This document shows, piece after piece, positions 8,825 to 16,951 of a DNA stretch of 64,000 bases. The notes below the pieces were generated by a model. The model ran no database searches, was not told the origin of the DNA, and saw nothing but the letters and a program-made list of their open reading frames with translations. A program made the position numbers and the translations under genes. Every line of letters starts with the position of its first letter. The stretch's first letter is position 1. This stretch comes from Rhodobacteraceae bacterium LMO-JJ12 (GTDB lineage Bacteria > Pseudomonadota > Alphaproteobacteria > Rhodobacterales > Rhodobacteraceae), in assembly GCA_021555075.1 (NCBI GenBank), contig JAKGBX010000004.1:204591-268590 (forward strand). The letters run 5' to 3'.

Positions 8825-10324
8825 TTAGTCCATTGCTTTGAAGTGGAATTCTCCGCCTTCTTTCAAACCCGACGGCCAACGCGAGGTCACGGTTTTGGTG
8901 CGCGTGTAGAATTTGAACGCATCAGGGCCGTGTTGGTTGAGGTCACCGAATACCGATTTCTTCCAGCCGCCAAAGGTGTGATAGGCCAGCGGCACGGGGA
9001 TCGGTACATTGATACCGATCATGCCGACATTGACGCGCGCAGCGAAATCGCGCGCGGTGTCGCCATCGCGGGTGAAGATCGCAGTGCCGTTGCCGTATTC
9101 GTGATCCATCGCCAGTTTGAGCGCGTCTTCATACGATTGGGCGCGCACGGTGGATAGGACAGGGCCGAAGATTTCGGTTTTGTAGATGTCCATATCGGCG
9201 GTCACGTTGTCGAAAAGGTGCGGGCCGACGAAATAGCCGTTTTCATAGCCCTGAAGCGAGAAACCACGGCCATCGACGACCAGAGTGGCGCCCTGATCGA
9301 CACCGGTTTGCACAAGGCGTTCGATATTGGCCTTGGCGGCTGCGGTGACAACCGGGCCGTAATCGACATCATTGCCGCCGGTATAGGGGCCGACTTTCAG
9401 CTTTTCGATACGCGGGACCAGCTTTTCGATCAGACGATCCGCAGTTTCGTCGCCCACGGGAACAGCCACCGAAATCGCCATGCAGCGTTCGCCCGCAGCA
9501 CCATAACCGGCACCGATCAGAGCGTCAGCGGCCTGATCCATATCGGCATCTGGCATGATGATCATGTGGTTCTTGGCACCACCAAAACACTGCACCCGTT
9601 TGCCGTTGGCACAGCCGGTGGCATAGATGTATTCAGCAATCGGCGTGGAGCCGACAAAGCCGATGGATTGCACTGTGGGGTTGTGCAGCAGAGCGTCGAC
9701 GGCTTCCTTGTCACCATTGACCACTTGCAGGATGCCTTTGGGCAGGCCGGCTTCTTCGAACAGCTCGACCAGCATCAGGGGCACCGAGGGGTCACGCTCG
9801 GACGGTTTGAGGATGAAGGCGTTGCCGCAGGCGATGGCCGGGGCGAACATCCAGAGCGGGATCATCGCCGGGAAGTTGAAGGGCGTGATGCCAGCGGTGA
9901 CGCCGAGCGGCTGGCGCATCGAATACATATCAATGCCGGGGCCGGCGGAGTCGGTGAATTCACCTTTGAGAAGCTGCGGCGCGCCGATGCAGTATTCCAC
10001 CACTTCGAGGCCACGCTGCACGTCGCCAGCGGCGTCGGGCAGGGTTTTGCCATGTTCACGGCTGAGCGCTTCGGCCAACTTGTCCATGTCACGGTTCAAG
10101 AGATCGACGAATTTCATAAGCACACGGGCGCGGCGCTGGGGGTTGGTGGCGCCCCATGCGGGCTGGGCGGCGGCGGCGATTTCGACCGCTTGTTCGACTT
10201 CGGCAGTCGAGGCGAGCGGGCATTTGCCCTGCACTTCGCCTGTGGCGGGGTTCATGACGTCGGCAAAGCGGCCGGACGTGCCTTTGACGTGCGCGCCGTC
10301 GATATAGTGAGTCATCTCTTGCAT
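8825..10324 (-). CDS. mmsA: Methylmalonate-semialdehyde dehydrogenase (CoA-acylating)
   Basis: 499 residues; converts methylmalonate semialdehyde and malonate semialdehyde to propionyl-CoA and acetyl-CoA, the last step of valine degradation after mmsB and also used in myo-inositol and beta-alanine breakdown. Nucleophile Cys281 sits in AAGERCMAIS; the GGAKNH segment has Asn where hydrolytic aldehyde dehydrogenases carry the base Glu, as expected for a CoA-acylating enzyme. The frame is open far upstream, but a GAGGAGA ribosome binding site and the divergent promoter place the start at 10324. Ends in a strong terminator. Divergent LysR gene next door is the likely regulator. Confidence 0.95.
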   Translation of the reverse strand: MQEMTHYIDGAHVKGTSGRFADVMNPATGEVQGKCPLASTAEVEQAVEIAAAAQPAWGATNPQRRARVLMKFVDLLNRDMDKLAEALSREHGKTLPDAAGDVQRGLEVVEYCIGAPQLLKGEFTDSAGPGIDMYSMRQPLGVTAGITPFNFPAMIPLWMFAPAIACGNAFILKPSERDPSVPLMLVELFEEAGLPKGILQVVNGDKEAVDALLHNPTVQSIGFVGSTPIAEYIYATGCANGKRVQCFGGAKNHMIIMPDADMDQAADALIGAGYGAAGERCMAISVAVPVGDETADRLIEKLVPRIEKLKVGPYTGGNDVDYGPVVTAAAKANIERLVQTGVDQGATLVVDGRGFSLQGYENGYFVGPHLFDNVTADMDIYKTEIFGPVLSTVRAQSYEDALKLAMDHEYGNGTAIFTRDGDTARDFAARVNVGMIGINVPIPVPLAYHTFGGWKKSVFGDLNQHGPDAFKFYTRTKTVTSRWPSGLKEGGEFHFKAMD

Positions 10325-10360
10325 GGGTCTCTCCTCTGATATTCTGCCGGCAAGATAGCC

Positions 10361-10417
10361 TTGCATAATTGCCGGGAAAAGAGGCAAGTTACCAAAGGAC
10401 ATCTTGCAAAAATGCAA
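10361..10417. promoter_or_regulatory. Two candidate LysR operator sites between mmsA and its divergent regulator
   Basis: TTGCA-AAAA-TGCAA at 10404-10417 is a 14-bp palindrome of the T-N11-A type bound by LysR proteins; a partly conserved copy, TTGCA-TAAT-TGCCG, lies at 10361-10374, 43 bp (about four helical turns) away. Both are in the 116-bp divergent intergenic region. Binding is inferred. Confidence 0.5.
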
Positions 10418-10440
10418 AATGGGATGACGGTGAGGTACTG

Positions 10441-11337
10441 ATGGACCCGCAATGGGATGATCTGAAATGCTTTTTGGCAGTGGCGCGCGCCGAGAGCCTG
10501 TCCGGGGCGGGTAAGGAACTGCGATTGGATCCGGCGACATTGGGTCGCAGGATTGCGCGGCTGGAGCGTGATCTGGGGGCGTTGTTGTTCACCCGCTCGC
10601 CGCAGGGCTATGTGTTGACCGCCGAGGGGCAACGATTGCAGGCGCATGTGGCACGGGCCGAAATGGCGATGCTAGAGGGCGCCGAGGCGCTGGCCGGGCA
10701 GGGTGCGCAGCTCTCGGGGCAGATCCGGCTGGGGGCGCCGGACGGGGCTGCGAATTATCTGTTGCCGCAGGTCTGTGCCGGGATTGCCGAGGCCAACCCG
10801 GATCTCGATGTGCAGATCGTGGCGTTGCCGCGGGTGTTCAACCTCAGCCGTCGCGAGGCGGATATGGCGATCGGGGTGAGCCATCCGACCGCCGGACGGC
10901 TGACGGTGACCAAGCTGGCCGATTACAAGCTGCATCTGGCGGCCTCTAAGCAATACCTGCGTGCGCATGGGGCTGTGAACCACGTCAGCGACCTCAAGGG
11001 CCACCGGATGATCGGCTATATTCCCGACATGATTTTCGATGCCGAACTGGATTATCTCGGCTCGCTCGGGATTGAGCGGGTGCATTTGGCCAGCAATTCC
11101 GTTTCGGTGCAGTTCAACTGGATCAGGCAAGGCGGCGGTCTGGGGGTGGTGCATGATTTTGCGCTGCCGTCGGCAAGCGGTGTGAGGCGTGTGTTGGAAC
11201 ATGAAATCAGCCTGACGCGGAGTTTCTATCTGATCCGGCACGAGGATGATGCACGGGTCGAGCGGCTCAACCGGTTTGCGGCCCTTCTGAGTGAAGGGGT
11301 GGCGCGCGAGGTTGAACGGCTGGAACGGCTCGTCTGA
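10441..11337 (+). CDS. LysR-family transcriptional regulator, probable mmsA regulator
   Basis: 298 residues. An N-terminal winged helix-turn-helix (about residues 5-63: DDLKCFLAVARAESLSGAG then LGRRIARLERDLG and FTRSPQGYVLT) is followed by a periplasmic-binding-like effector domain. The start at 10441 has GAGG seven bases upstream; an in-frame extension to 10369 would run into the operator region and is rejected. Divergent arrangement with mmsA is the classic LysR regulator-target layout, so it probably controls mmsA and itself, perhaps with a valine-pathway intermediate as effector. Confidence 0.85.
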   Translation: MDPQWDDLKCFLAVARAESLSGAGKELRLDPATLGRRIARLERDLGALLFTRSPQGYVLTAEGQRLQAHVARAEMAMLEGAEALAGQGAQLSGQIRLGAPDGAANYLLPQVCAGIAEANPDLDVQIVALPRVFNLSRREADMAIGVSHPTAGRLTVTKLADYKLHLAASKQYLRAHGAVNHVSDLKGHRMIGYIPDMIFDAELDYLGSLGIERVHLASNSVSVQFNWIRQGGGLGVVHDFALPSASGVRRVLEHEISLTRSFYLIRHEDDARVERLNRFAALLSEGVAREVERLERLV

Positions 11338-11502
11338 TTTCTGGGCGGTTGTCAGCGGGATAGCAGGGTTGCCGATGGTGTGTTGGCGGGGTGGCCATGC
11401 GCGGGGTGGCGCGCGGTCGCGGCGGGATCGCGCTCTGGCTTGACAGTTCCACACATCCCGGCAACGCTGGTGGAAAGCGACGCGACACCGGAGGGATAGC
11501 CA

Positions 11503-11937
11503 ATGCTCGTTCAGCAGATTCTGAAGTCGAAAGGGGATCATGAGGTGATCACCGTGAAACCCGACGCCACGGTGGCGCAAGCGGCAGGAACCCTGGCCGA
11601 ACGGCGTATCGGGGGGCTGATCGTCTCGGAGGACGGCAAGGATGTTCTGGGCATCTTGTCTGAGCGCGATATCGTGCGCTCGCTGGCGGTACGCGGCGCA
11701 GTTTGCCTTGACGAGAAGGTGAACGAGTTGATGACGCGCAATCCGGTGAGCTGTACCAAGGCGGAAAGCGCCGATCAGGTTCTGGAAATGATGACCAACG
11801 GGCGCTTTCGCCACATGCCCGTGGTTGAGAAGGGCGTATTGGTCGGGATCGTGACCATTGGCGATGTCGTCAAGGCACGGATGGATGAATTGGCGATGGA
11901 GAAAAATGCGCTGGAAGGCATGATCATGGGCCATTGA
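11503..11937 (+). CDS. CBS-domain protein
   Basis: 144 residues made of two tandem CBS motifs (about residues 10-65 and 75-132), with GGLIVSEDGKDVLGILSERDIVR in the first and FRHMPVVEKGVLVGIVTIGDVV in the second. Stand-alone CBS pairs bind adenine nucleotides and act as energy-sensing modules. The end, EMDELAMEKNALEGMI-like, is a common helical tail of this subfamily. A GGAGG-type ribosome binding site (ACACCGGAGGGATAGCC) precedes the ATG. The target is unknown. Confidence 0.85.
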   Translation: MLVQQILKSKGDHEVITVKPDATVAQAAGTLAERRIGGLIVSEDGKDVLGILSERDIVRSLAVRGAVCLDEKVNELMTRNPVSCTKAESADQVLEMMTNGRFRHMPVVEKGVLVGIVTIGDVVKARMDELAMEKNALEGMIMGH

Positions 11938-12055
11938 AGCTCCGATAGGCGGCTTTAAACAGCGGCCGTTGGTAATTTCGACTTGAGAATCGTTGCGCAT
12001 TGCTGCATTGCGGCGTAACAATATTACGTGACCGCAGCCAGATGGGGGGGAGCGC

Positions 12056-12550
12056 ATGCGTGTGGGCCTGTATCCGGGGACTTTTGATCCTATCACATTA
12101 GGCCATACCGACATCATCCGCCGCTCGGCGCGGTTGGTGGATCGGTTGGTGATCGGAGTGGCGATCAACCGCGACAAGGGGCCTTTGTTCAGCCTTGAGG
12201 AACGCGTCGAAATGATCGAAGCGGAATGTGCGGGGCTTTCAGAAGAGACCAACACTGAGATCGTGGCGCACCCGTTCGAGAACCTGCTGATTGATTGCGC
12301 CCAGGATGTTGGCGCGCAGATCATCATTCGTGGGCTGCGCGCCGTGGCGGATTTCGAATATGAATTCCAGATGGTCGGCATGAACCGGGCGCTCAACAAC
12401 ACCATCGAGACCGTGTTCCTGATGGCCGATGCGCGCCGTCAGGCGATTGCCTCAAGGCTGGTGAAAGAGATTGCCCGGCTGGATGGCGATGTGAGCAAGT
12501 TCGTTCCGCCTGCGGTGAACGAACGGTTGCTGGCCAAGTTTGCAGGCTGA
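12056..12550 (+). CDS. coaD: Phosphopantetheine adenylyltransferase
   Basis: 164 residues, the normal length. Catalyses the penultimate step of coenzyme A synthesis, 4'-phosphopantetheine plus ATP to dephospho-CoA. Nucleotidyltransferase motif GTFDPITLGH at residues 9-18, the RGLRAVADFEYEFQM block, and the ISSTLVKE-equivalent IASRLVKEIA are all present. A GGGGGGAGCG ribosome binding site precedes the ATG. A short imperfect palindrome CGTAA-CAATA-TTACG at 12014-12028 sits about 30 bases upstream. Confidence 0.96.
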   Translation: MRVGLYPGTFDPITLGHTDIIRRSARLVDRLVIGVAINRDKGPLFSLEERVEMIEAECAGLSEETNTEIVAHPFENLLIDCAQDVGAQIIIRGLRAVADFEYEFQMVGMNRALNNTIETVFLMADARRQAIASRLVKEIARLDGDVSKFVPPAVNERLLAKFAG

Positions 12551-12679
12551 GGCGGCTTTACCTTTCGGTGCAGCGCAACTTGAATTCAAAACGCCCTGAG
12601 CTGCGAAGCGGCCTGTGAGGGTGCGCTTTTTATCGCAAATTCAACGTCTTGGCCGAAAGATCTTGCGCGAGGTTTCGGT

Positions 12680-12823
12680 TCAGCGCCAGAACGCCATCCA
12701 TTCGATAAGGTCGTCTTGTTTGCGCAACAAGAACAGGATGCCTTCGGAATCGTAGAAGTAATAATCAAGCCCCAGCAAGCCCAGGATCAGAAGGCCGAGC
12801 CCGATGGCGATCTGGTTGTTCAT
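12680..12823 (-). CDS. 47-residue single-pass membrane protein downstream of gapA
   Basis: A start at MNNQIAIGLG gives a 47-residue protein: one hydrophobic helix (residues 4-20, IAIGLGLLILGLLGLDY), then YYFYDSEGILFLLRK and an amphipathic WMAFWR end. A purine-rich AGGCAGGAAACC ribosome binding site sits directly before this ATG. The frame is open upstream into gapA's 3' end, but the local ribosome binding site decides the start. It follows gapA by about 100 bases with a terminator hairpin between them. I do not recognise a function. Confidence 0.7.
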   Translation of the reverse strand: MNNQIAIGLGLLILGLLGLDYYFYDSEGILFLLRKQDDLIEWMAFWR

Positions 12824-12842
12824 GGTTTCCTGCCTCGAAATG

Positions 12843-12877
12843 AAAACGGCCTGCCGAGGGTATGCCCCAGCAGGCCG
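12843..12877 (-). terminator. Hairpin after gapA
   Basis: CGGCCTGC (12847-12854) pairs with GCAGGCCG (12870-12877); the plus-strand AAAA at 12843-12846 gives a UUUU tail on the gapA transcript. It lies upstream of the 47-residue gene, so it may act as a partial terminator. Confidence 0.6.
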
Positions 12878-12924
12878 GTTGGTGCAAGTTTGCGCGCGCG
12901 GGCGCGCCCCGCATCGGGGAGGGT

Positions 12925-13920
12925 TCAGAGACGGCCCATGGCCACGGCGACATCGGCCATGCGGCACGAGAAGCCCCATTCGTTGTCATACCAGCTCAGA
13001 ACGCGCACCAGGCGCTTGCCGACCACCTTGGTCTGGGCGGGGGCGAAGATTGCGCTTTCAGGGGAATGATTGAAATCAATCGAGACAAGTGGGGCGTCTT
13101 CATAGCCCAGCACACCCTTCATCGGGCCTGCGGCGGCCTCGGCCACGATGGCGTTGATTTCGTCTTCGCTCACATCGCGGCCCGCTGTGAAGGTGAGATC
13201 GACCGCCGAGACATTGGGGGTGGGCACGCGGATCGCCGAGCCGTCAAGTTTGCCCGCCAGCGCCGGGAGTACTTCGCCTAGGGCCTTGGCGGCGCCCGTG
13301 GAGGTGGGAATCATCGACATCGCGGCAGCGCGGGCGCGGTAGAGATCTTTGTGACGCCGATCAAGTGTCGGCTGATCCCCGGTATAGGCATGGATCGTTG
13401 TCATGATGCCGGATTCGATGCCGACCGCGTCATTGAGCACCTTGGCCACGGGCGCGAGGCAATTGGTGGTGCAGGAACCGTTGGAGATCATCGTATCGGA
13501 GGCGGTGAGTTGGTCGTGGTTCACGCCGTAAACGATTGTCTTGTCGACATTCTTTCCCGGTGCCGAAAGCAGCACCTTGCGCGCGCCGTTCTTTATATGC
13601 ACGTCGGCCTTGGTGCCGTCGTTGAATTTGCCGGTGCATTCGAGGACCACGTCACAGCCCGACCAGTCGAGCTCGTTCAGGTCATAGGTCGAAAACATCT
13701 CGATCGGGCCGCGGCCGAGATCCATGGTGCCATCGCCCAGGGTGACCGTGCCGGGGAAGCGGCCATGCACGCTGTCATATTTGAGCAGGTGAGCGGCAGT
13801 TTCCAGCGGGCCGGTGGCGTTGAGCTTGATCACCTCGATATCATCGCGGCTGCCTGCGATGTGGGACAATGTGCAACGGCCAATGCGGCCAAACCCGTTG
13901 ATGCCGACTTTGATGGACAT
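12925..13920 (-). CDS. gapA: Glyceraldehyde-3-phosphate dehydrogenase
   Basis: 331 residues; interconverts glyceraldehyde-3-phosphate and 1,3-bisphosphoglycerate. Rossmann start GINGFGRIGR, catalytic Cys150 in SNGSCTTNC, and the substrate-binding SMIPTSTGAAKA block are clear. The end of strand beta-2 reads IKLNATG (residues 31-37), with Asn34 where NAD-specific enzymes have Asp, so NADP use or dual specificity is possible. ATG at 13920 has GAGGAGCATTCC upstream. The open frame beyond it reads through the intergenic repeat and is not coding. Two LacI-type sites lie about 100-130 bases upstream. Confidence 0.95.
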   Translation of the reverse strand: MSIKVGINGFGRIGRCTLSHIAGSRDDIEVIKLNATGPLETAAHLLKYDSVHGRFPGTVTLGDGTMDLGRGPIEMFSTYDLNELDWSGCDVVLECTGKFNDGTKADVHIKNGARKVLLSAPGKNVDKTIVYGVNHDQLTASDTMISNGSCTTNCLAPVAKVLNDAVGIESGIMTTIHAYTGDQPTLDRRHKDLYRARAAAMSMIPTSTGAAKALGEVLPALAGKLDGSAIRVPTPNVSAVDLTFTAGRDVSEDEINAIVAEAAAGPMKGVLGYEDAPLVSIDFNHSPESAIFAPAQTKVVGKRLVRVLSWYDNEWGFSCRMADVAVAMGRL

Positions 13921-14018
13921 GGAATGCTCCTCTGGGTGGCTGGAATTTGTGCTTGCCATAAAGTGTTTGAGCGCGCGCGGAAAGGGGGCGAGCCGTGGTT
14001 TTTCGGCGTAATTCAGCG

Positions 14019-14051
14019 TGTTAGCGGTAACTTCGAGGGGTTGCGCTAACA
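14019..14051. promoter_or_regulatory. Paired LacI-type operator candidates upstream of gapA
   Basis: TGTTAGCGGTAACT (14019-14032) and GGGTTGCGCTAACA (14038-14051) match the palindrome TGTTAGCGCTAACA at 12 and 11 of 14 positions, with centres 19 bp apart. Palindromes with a central CG are typical LacI-family operators. A 12 of 14 match recurs upstream of etfBA at 54783-54796. Confidence 0.45.
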
Positions 14052-14090
14052 TTTCGGCGGGTGTGGCACGTGGCGTGAGCGGTGCGGCAC

Positions 14091-14197
14091 TGGCCCCCCG
14101 CACCGCAGAAAGAAGCGGGGGGCCAGCCCCCCACACCGCAGAAAGAAGTGGGGGGCCAGCCCCCCACACCCCCCGGGATATTTCGGGCAAGATGAAG
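14091..14197 (+). repeat. Dispersed intergenic repeat, copy A, with tandem hairpin units
   Basis: Two near-identical units of about 33 bp (14091-14126 and 14127-14159), each a C6...CACCGCAGAAAGAAG...G6 hairpin, are followed by CCCCCC, then GGGATATTTCGGGCAAG and ATGAAG (to 14197). The latter core recurs at 42491, 45570 (inverted) and 55011. Confidence 0.85.
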
Positions 14198-14323
14198 GTA
14201 CAAAGATGCGTGAAGCTTGACCGGGGCGGGGAAGGGAGCGTAGCGTTTTGGCAGCTCAAGTGGGCCCGCAGTGAGCCGAAACGGTGTGTGCCATCGATTG
14301 ATGATTCAGCGATGGAGACGATC

Positions 14324-15892
14324 ATGACAGTGGAAACATTTGACCAAAAACCCAAGAGACGTGGCCGCAAGGTGCAGCGGACAGGACCGGTTGTGCCGGA
14401 TGCATTTCATGTGGGGGAAAGGCCCGGGCGGGCCCACGGGCGGTTCTTGTCGCAAGGCGATATCGAGCAGTTTCGCGCGCAAAGTTTGGCGTTGTTGCAA
14501 GACTATGGCGTGGTGGTGATTCATCCCGGTGCGCGGGCAGCATTGTTGAAAGCGGGTGCGACTGAGGGCGGTGGGGCCGATCGGTTGCGGCTGCCGCGCG
14601 CTCTGATCGAGGAAGCGCTGCGCGAGACGCCAAAGAAGGCGCGGCTATGTGGCAAGGTTGAGGCGCGCGACTTGGCGCTGCCACGTGGTGACGGACAATT
14701 CATCATGCGCACGGGCACCGGAGCGCATGGCTATGTCGATCCGCGCGATGCCAGCTATCGCAACACCGATTTCAAGGCGGTGCGCGAGATGGGGGCGGTG
14801 GCCGAGGGGCTGGATCAGGTGGGCTTTGTGGCGCATCCCTTCGTGCATGGCGTGCCGGAGATGACGGCGGATATTCACAGCTTTGGCGAGATGATCCAGA
14901 GGACCACCAAACATTGCTGGCTTCAGCCATATGGCAAGGAGAACGTCGAGTTTGACATGAAGATTGCCGTGATCGCGGCAGGCGGGGAGGAGGCGTTTCG
15001 TGCGCGCCCGATCGCAAGCTGCATCACCTGTAGTTTTACGCCGCTTGAGTTCAAGTTCATGGACACCGAATGCATCATCCAGGCGGGGCGATTGGGAATG
15101 CCGATTCATGCCTGTTCGCTGCCTTCGGCCGGGGGCTCGGCGCCGCTGACCTCTGCCGGGATGGTGTTGATGGCGAGCGCCGAGATCGTGGCGATGGTGA
15201 CGCTGGCGCATGTGCTGGCCCCCGGTACGCCGGTGATTGCGACGCCTTTGATGTTCACGCTCGACATGGGGACGGGATCGGCTCTGCAGTCTTGCCCCGA
15301 GAGCGTGCAGATGGCGGGCATGGCCATTCAGGTGATGAAGGAAGGGTTTGGCTTGCTTGCCCATACCTATGGCGCGGGATCGGACACGCCGGATGTGGAT
15401 GTGCAAGGCGCCGCCGAACGCGCCATGTTGGGGCAGGCCGTGGCCATGGCGGGGGCGGATATTCTGGGCGGCGTCGGGCAACTGGAATGTGCCACGGTGT
15501 TTTCACCGGTTCAGGCGGTTCTGGATGATGAGACCGGCGCGATGCTGCGCAAGCTGTTGACGCCGCCGGAGGTGAGCGAGGCGGCGATGAACTGGGGCGA
15601 GGTGATGGGCATTCGCGTCGGCGGGCATTTCCTGGACAGTGCGCAAACGCTGGCGCTGTGTCGTGAGCAGCATGTGCCGGGGGTGTTTTTACGACAGGGG
15701 CGCGATGACTATGAAAAGACGGGGCGGCGCACCGCATTCGAGGCCGCGCGCGAGCGCGCGCTGGGGCTGATCGCGGCGGCACCAGAGGAGGGGTATTTGA
15801 GCGTAGATCAGCGGCGAGAGATTGCCGAGGTGGTCAAGGCCGGGGAGCGTTTCGTGCTGGAAGCGACGAGCGGGGCGATGGAGATGATCTGA
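14324..15892 (+). CDS. MttB-family (trimethylamine methyltransferase-like) protein, non-pyrrolysine
   Basis: 522 residues of the MttB superfamily, which transfers methyl groups from quaternary or tertiary amines to a corrinoid protein. Family blocks seen include YGKENVEFDMK, CITCSFTPLEFK, GGSAPLTSAG and GAGSDTPDVDVQGAAE. The whole frame is read without an in-frame TAG, so it is a non-pyrrolysine member, the group that includes glycine-betaine methyltransferases. The start at 14324 has GGAG six bases upstream; the ATG at 14312 does not. No corrinoid protein, MtbA-like or RamA-like gene is adjacent, so the methyl acceptor must be elsewhere or the function differs. Preceded by a basic KPKRRGRK stretch. 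Confidence 0.85.
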   Translation: MTVETFDQKPKRRGRKVQRTGPVVPDAFHVGERPGRAHGRFLSQGDIEQFRAQSLALLQDYGVVVIHPGARAALLKAGATEGGGADRLRLPRALIEEALRETPKKARLCGKVEARDLALPRGDGQFIMRTGTGAHGYVDPRDASYRNTDFKAVREMGAVAEGLDQVGFVAHPFVHGVPEMTADIHSFGEMIQRTTKHCWLQPYGKENVEFDMKIAVIAAGGEEAFRARPIASCITCSFTPLEFKFMDTECIIQAGRLGMPIHACSLPSAGGSAPLTSAGMVLMASAEIVAMVTLAHVLAPGTPVIATPLMFTLDMGTGSALQSCPESVQMAGMAIQVMKEGFGLLAHTYGAGSDTPDVDVQGAAERAMLGQAVAMAGADILGGVGQLECATVFSPVQAVLDDETGAMLRKLLTPPEVSEAAMNWGEVMGIRVGGHFLDSAQTLALCREQHVPGVFLRQGRDDYEKTGRRTAFEAARERALGLIAAAPEEGYLSVDQRREIAEVVKAGERFVLEATSGAMEMI

Positions 15893-15972
15893 GGGTATAA
15901 GTGGGGGAATGTCGGTCTACTCATCCCTGACGGGATCAGTTAGTCTGTCTGCAAATCTTGTGAGGTGAGAGT

Positions 15973-16938
15973 ATGAGTGGACTTCTGGCGCTGCTGGATG
16001 ATGTAGCGGCGATTGCCAAGGTGGCGGCGGCCTCGGTCGATGATGTGGCGGCGCAGGCCATGAAAGCAGGGGCCAAGACGGCGGGGGCGGTGATTGATGA
16101 CGCTGCTGTCTCGCCGGCCTATGTTCAGGGGTTCGCGCCGAGCCGCGAGTTGCCAATTGTTGGGCGTATCGCGCTTGGATCAATTCGCAACAAGTTGTTG
16201 ATCCTCTTGCCTGCCGGACTTTTGCTGTCGAATTTTGCACCTTGGCTGATCCCTATCTTGCTGATGCTGGGTGGGTCTTACCTGTGTTTTGAGGGGGCCG
16301 AAAAGATTTGGCACAAGCTTTTTGCGCATGAGGAGGTCGGAGATCTCGGGGCGCCGGGCAAGGGTGATCCGCTGCATCTGGAAGAGGAAAAGGTTGCGGG
16401 GGCGATCAAGACCGACTTCATCTTGTCCGCAGAGATCATGACGATCGCGCTGTCGACGATTCCGCAAAGCACGATCTGGTTTGAGGCGGCGACGCTGGCA
16501 GTTGTTGCAATCGGCATCACGGTGGCGGTTTATGGCAGTGTCGCGCTGATCGTGAAGATGGACGATCTGGGCCTGTTGATGAGCACTGGCGGGCGGATGC
16601 GGATTACACGGCGGCTGGGGCGCGCGATTGTCGCGGGAATGCCGGGGTTTCTGGCGACGCTGATGGTGATTGGCACGGCGGCGATGCTTTGGGTTGGTGG
16701 CTCGATCATCGTTCACGGCGCGCATGAGTTGGGCTGGCATCTGCCCTATGAGTTTATCAGGCAAACGGTTGAGAGCGTGGTGAGCGGGATGAGCGGGTCT
16801 TACCTCGGGGCGCTTAAATGGGGTTTGACGGCGGCGATGGATGCGGTGTTGGGGCTTGCTGTCGGGATTGTGCTGTTGCCGCTGGGAACGCGGGTGATTG
16901 GGCCGGCGTGGCAGGCGGTTTTCAAAGGGAAAGCCTGA
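15973..16938 (+). CDS. DUF808-family (YedI-like) inner-membrane protein
   Basis: 321 residues opening MSGLLALLDDVAAIAKVAAASVDD, the hallmark of DUF808, followed by the GAVIDDAAVSPAYV block. About six hydrophobic helices follow (around 65-100, 155-170, 175-195, 215-245, 270-310). Family length is about 300. Function is not established for the family. A GAGGTGAGAG ribosome binding site precedes the ATG. It is convergent with the NYN nuclease gene, whose stop is 13 bases away. Confidence 0.85.
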   Translation: MSGLLALLDDVAAIAKVAAASVDDVAAQAMKAGAKTAGAVIDDAAVSPAYVQGFAPSRELPIVGRIALGSIRNKLLILLPAGLLLSNFAPWLIPILLMLGGSYLCFEGAEKIWHKLFAHEEVGDLGAPGKGDPLHLEEEKVAGAIKTDFILSAEIMTIALSTIPQSTIWFEAATLAVVAIGITVAVYGSVALIVKMDDLGLLMSTGGRMRITRRLGRAIVAGMPGFLATLMVIGTAAMLWVGGSIIVHGAHELGWHLPYEFIRQTVESVVSGMSGSYLGALKWGLTAAMDAVLGLAVGIVLLPLGTRVIGPAWQAVFKGKA

Positions 16939-16951
16939 GGCGGCGACGCAC

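Larger units (their letters stand above)
13921..14323. other. Divergent intergenic region gapA / mttB-like
   Basis: 403 bases with no convincing gene. It holds two LacI-type palindromes near 14019-14051, then a tandem hairpin array and one copy of the dispersed repeat (14091-14197). The rest, to the mttB-like start, shows nothing recognisable. Confidence 0.7.

Noticed and set aside
10672..12405. 577-codon minus-strand open frame across LysR, CBS and coaD genes
   Set aside because: Spans three well supported plus-strand genes and shows no protein-like motifs.
12590..12660. Terminator between coaD and the 47-residue gene
   Set aside because: AAGCG/CGCTT stem with a 13-base loop and a short T run is too weak to call.
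14091..14197. CRISPR array
   Set aside because: Only two units, no spacers, and each unit is itself a hairpin; it is part of a dispersed intergenic repeat.
14324..15892. Pyrrolysine-encoding MttB
   Set aside because: No in-frame TAG occurs in the gene; it is a non-Pyl homologue.
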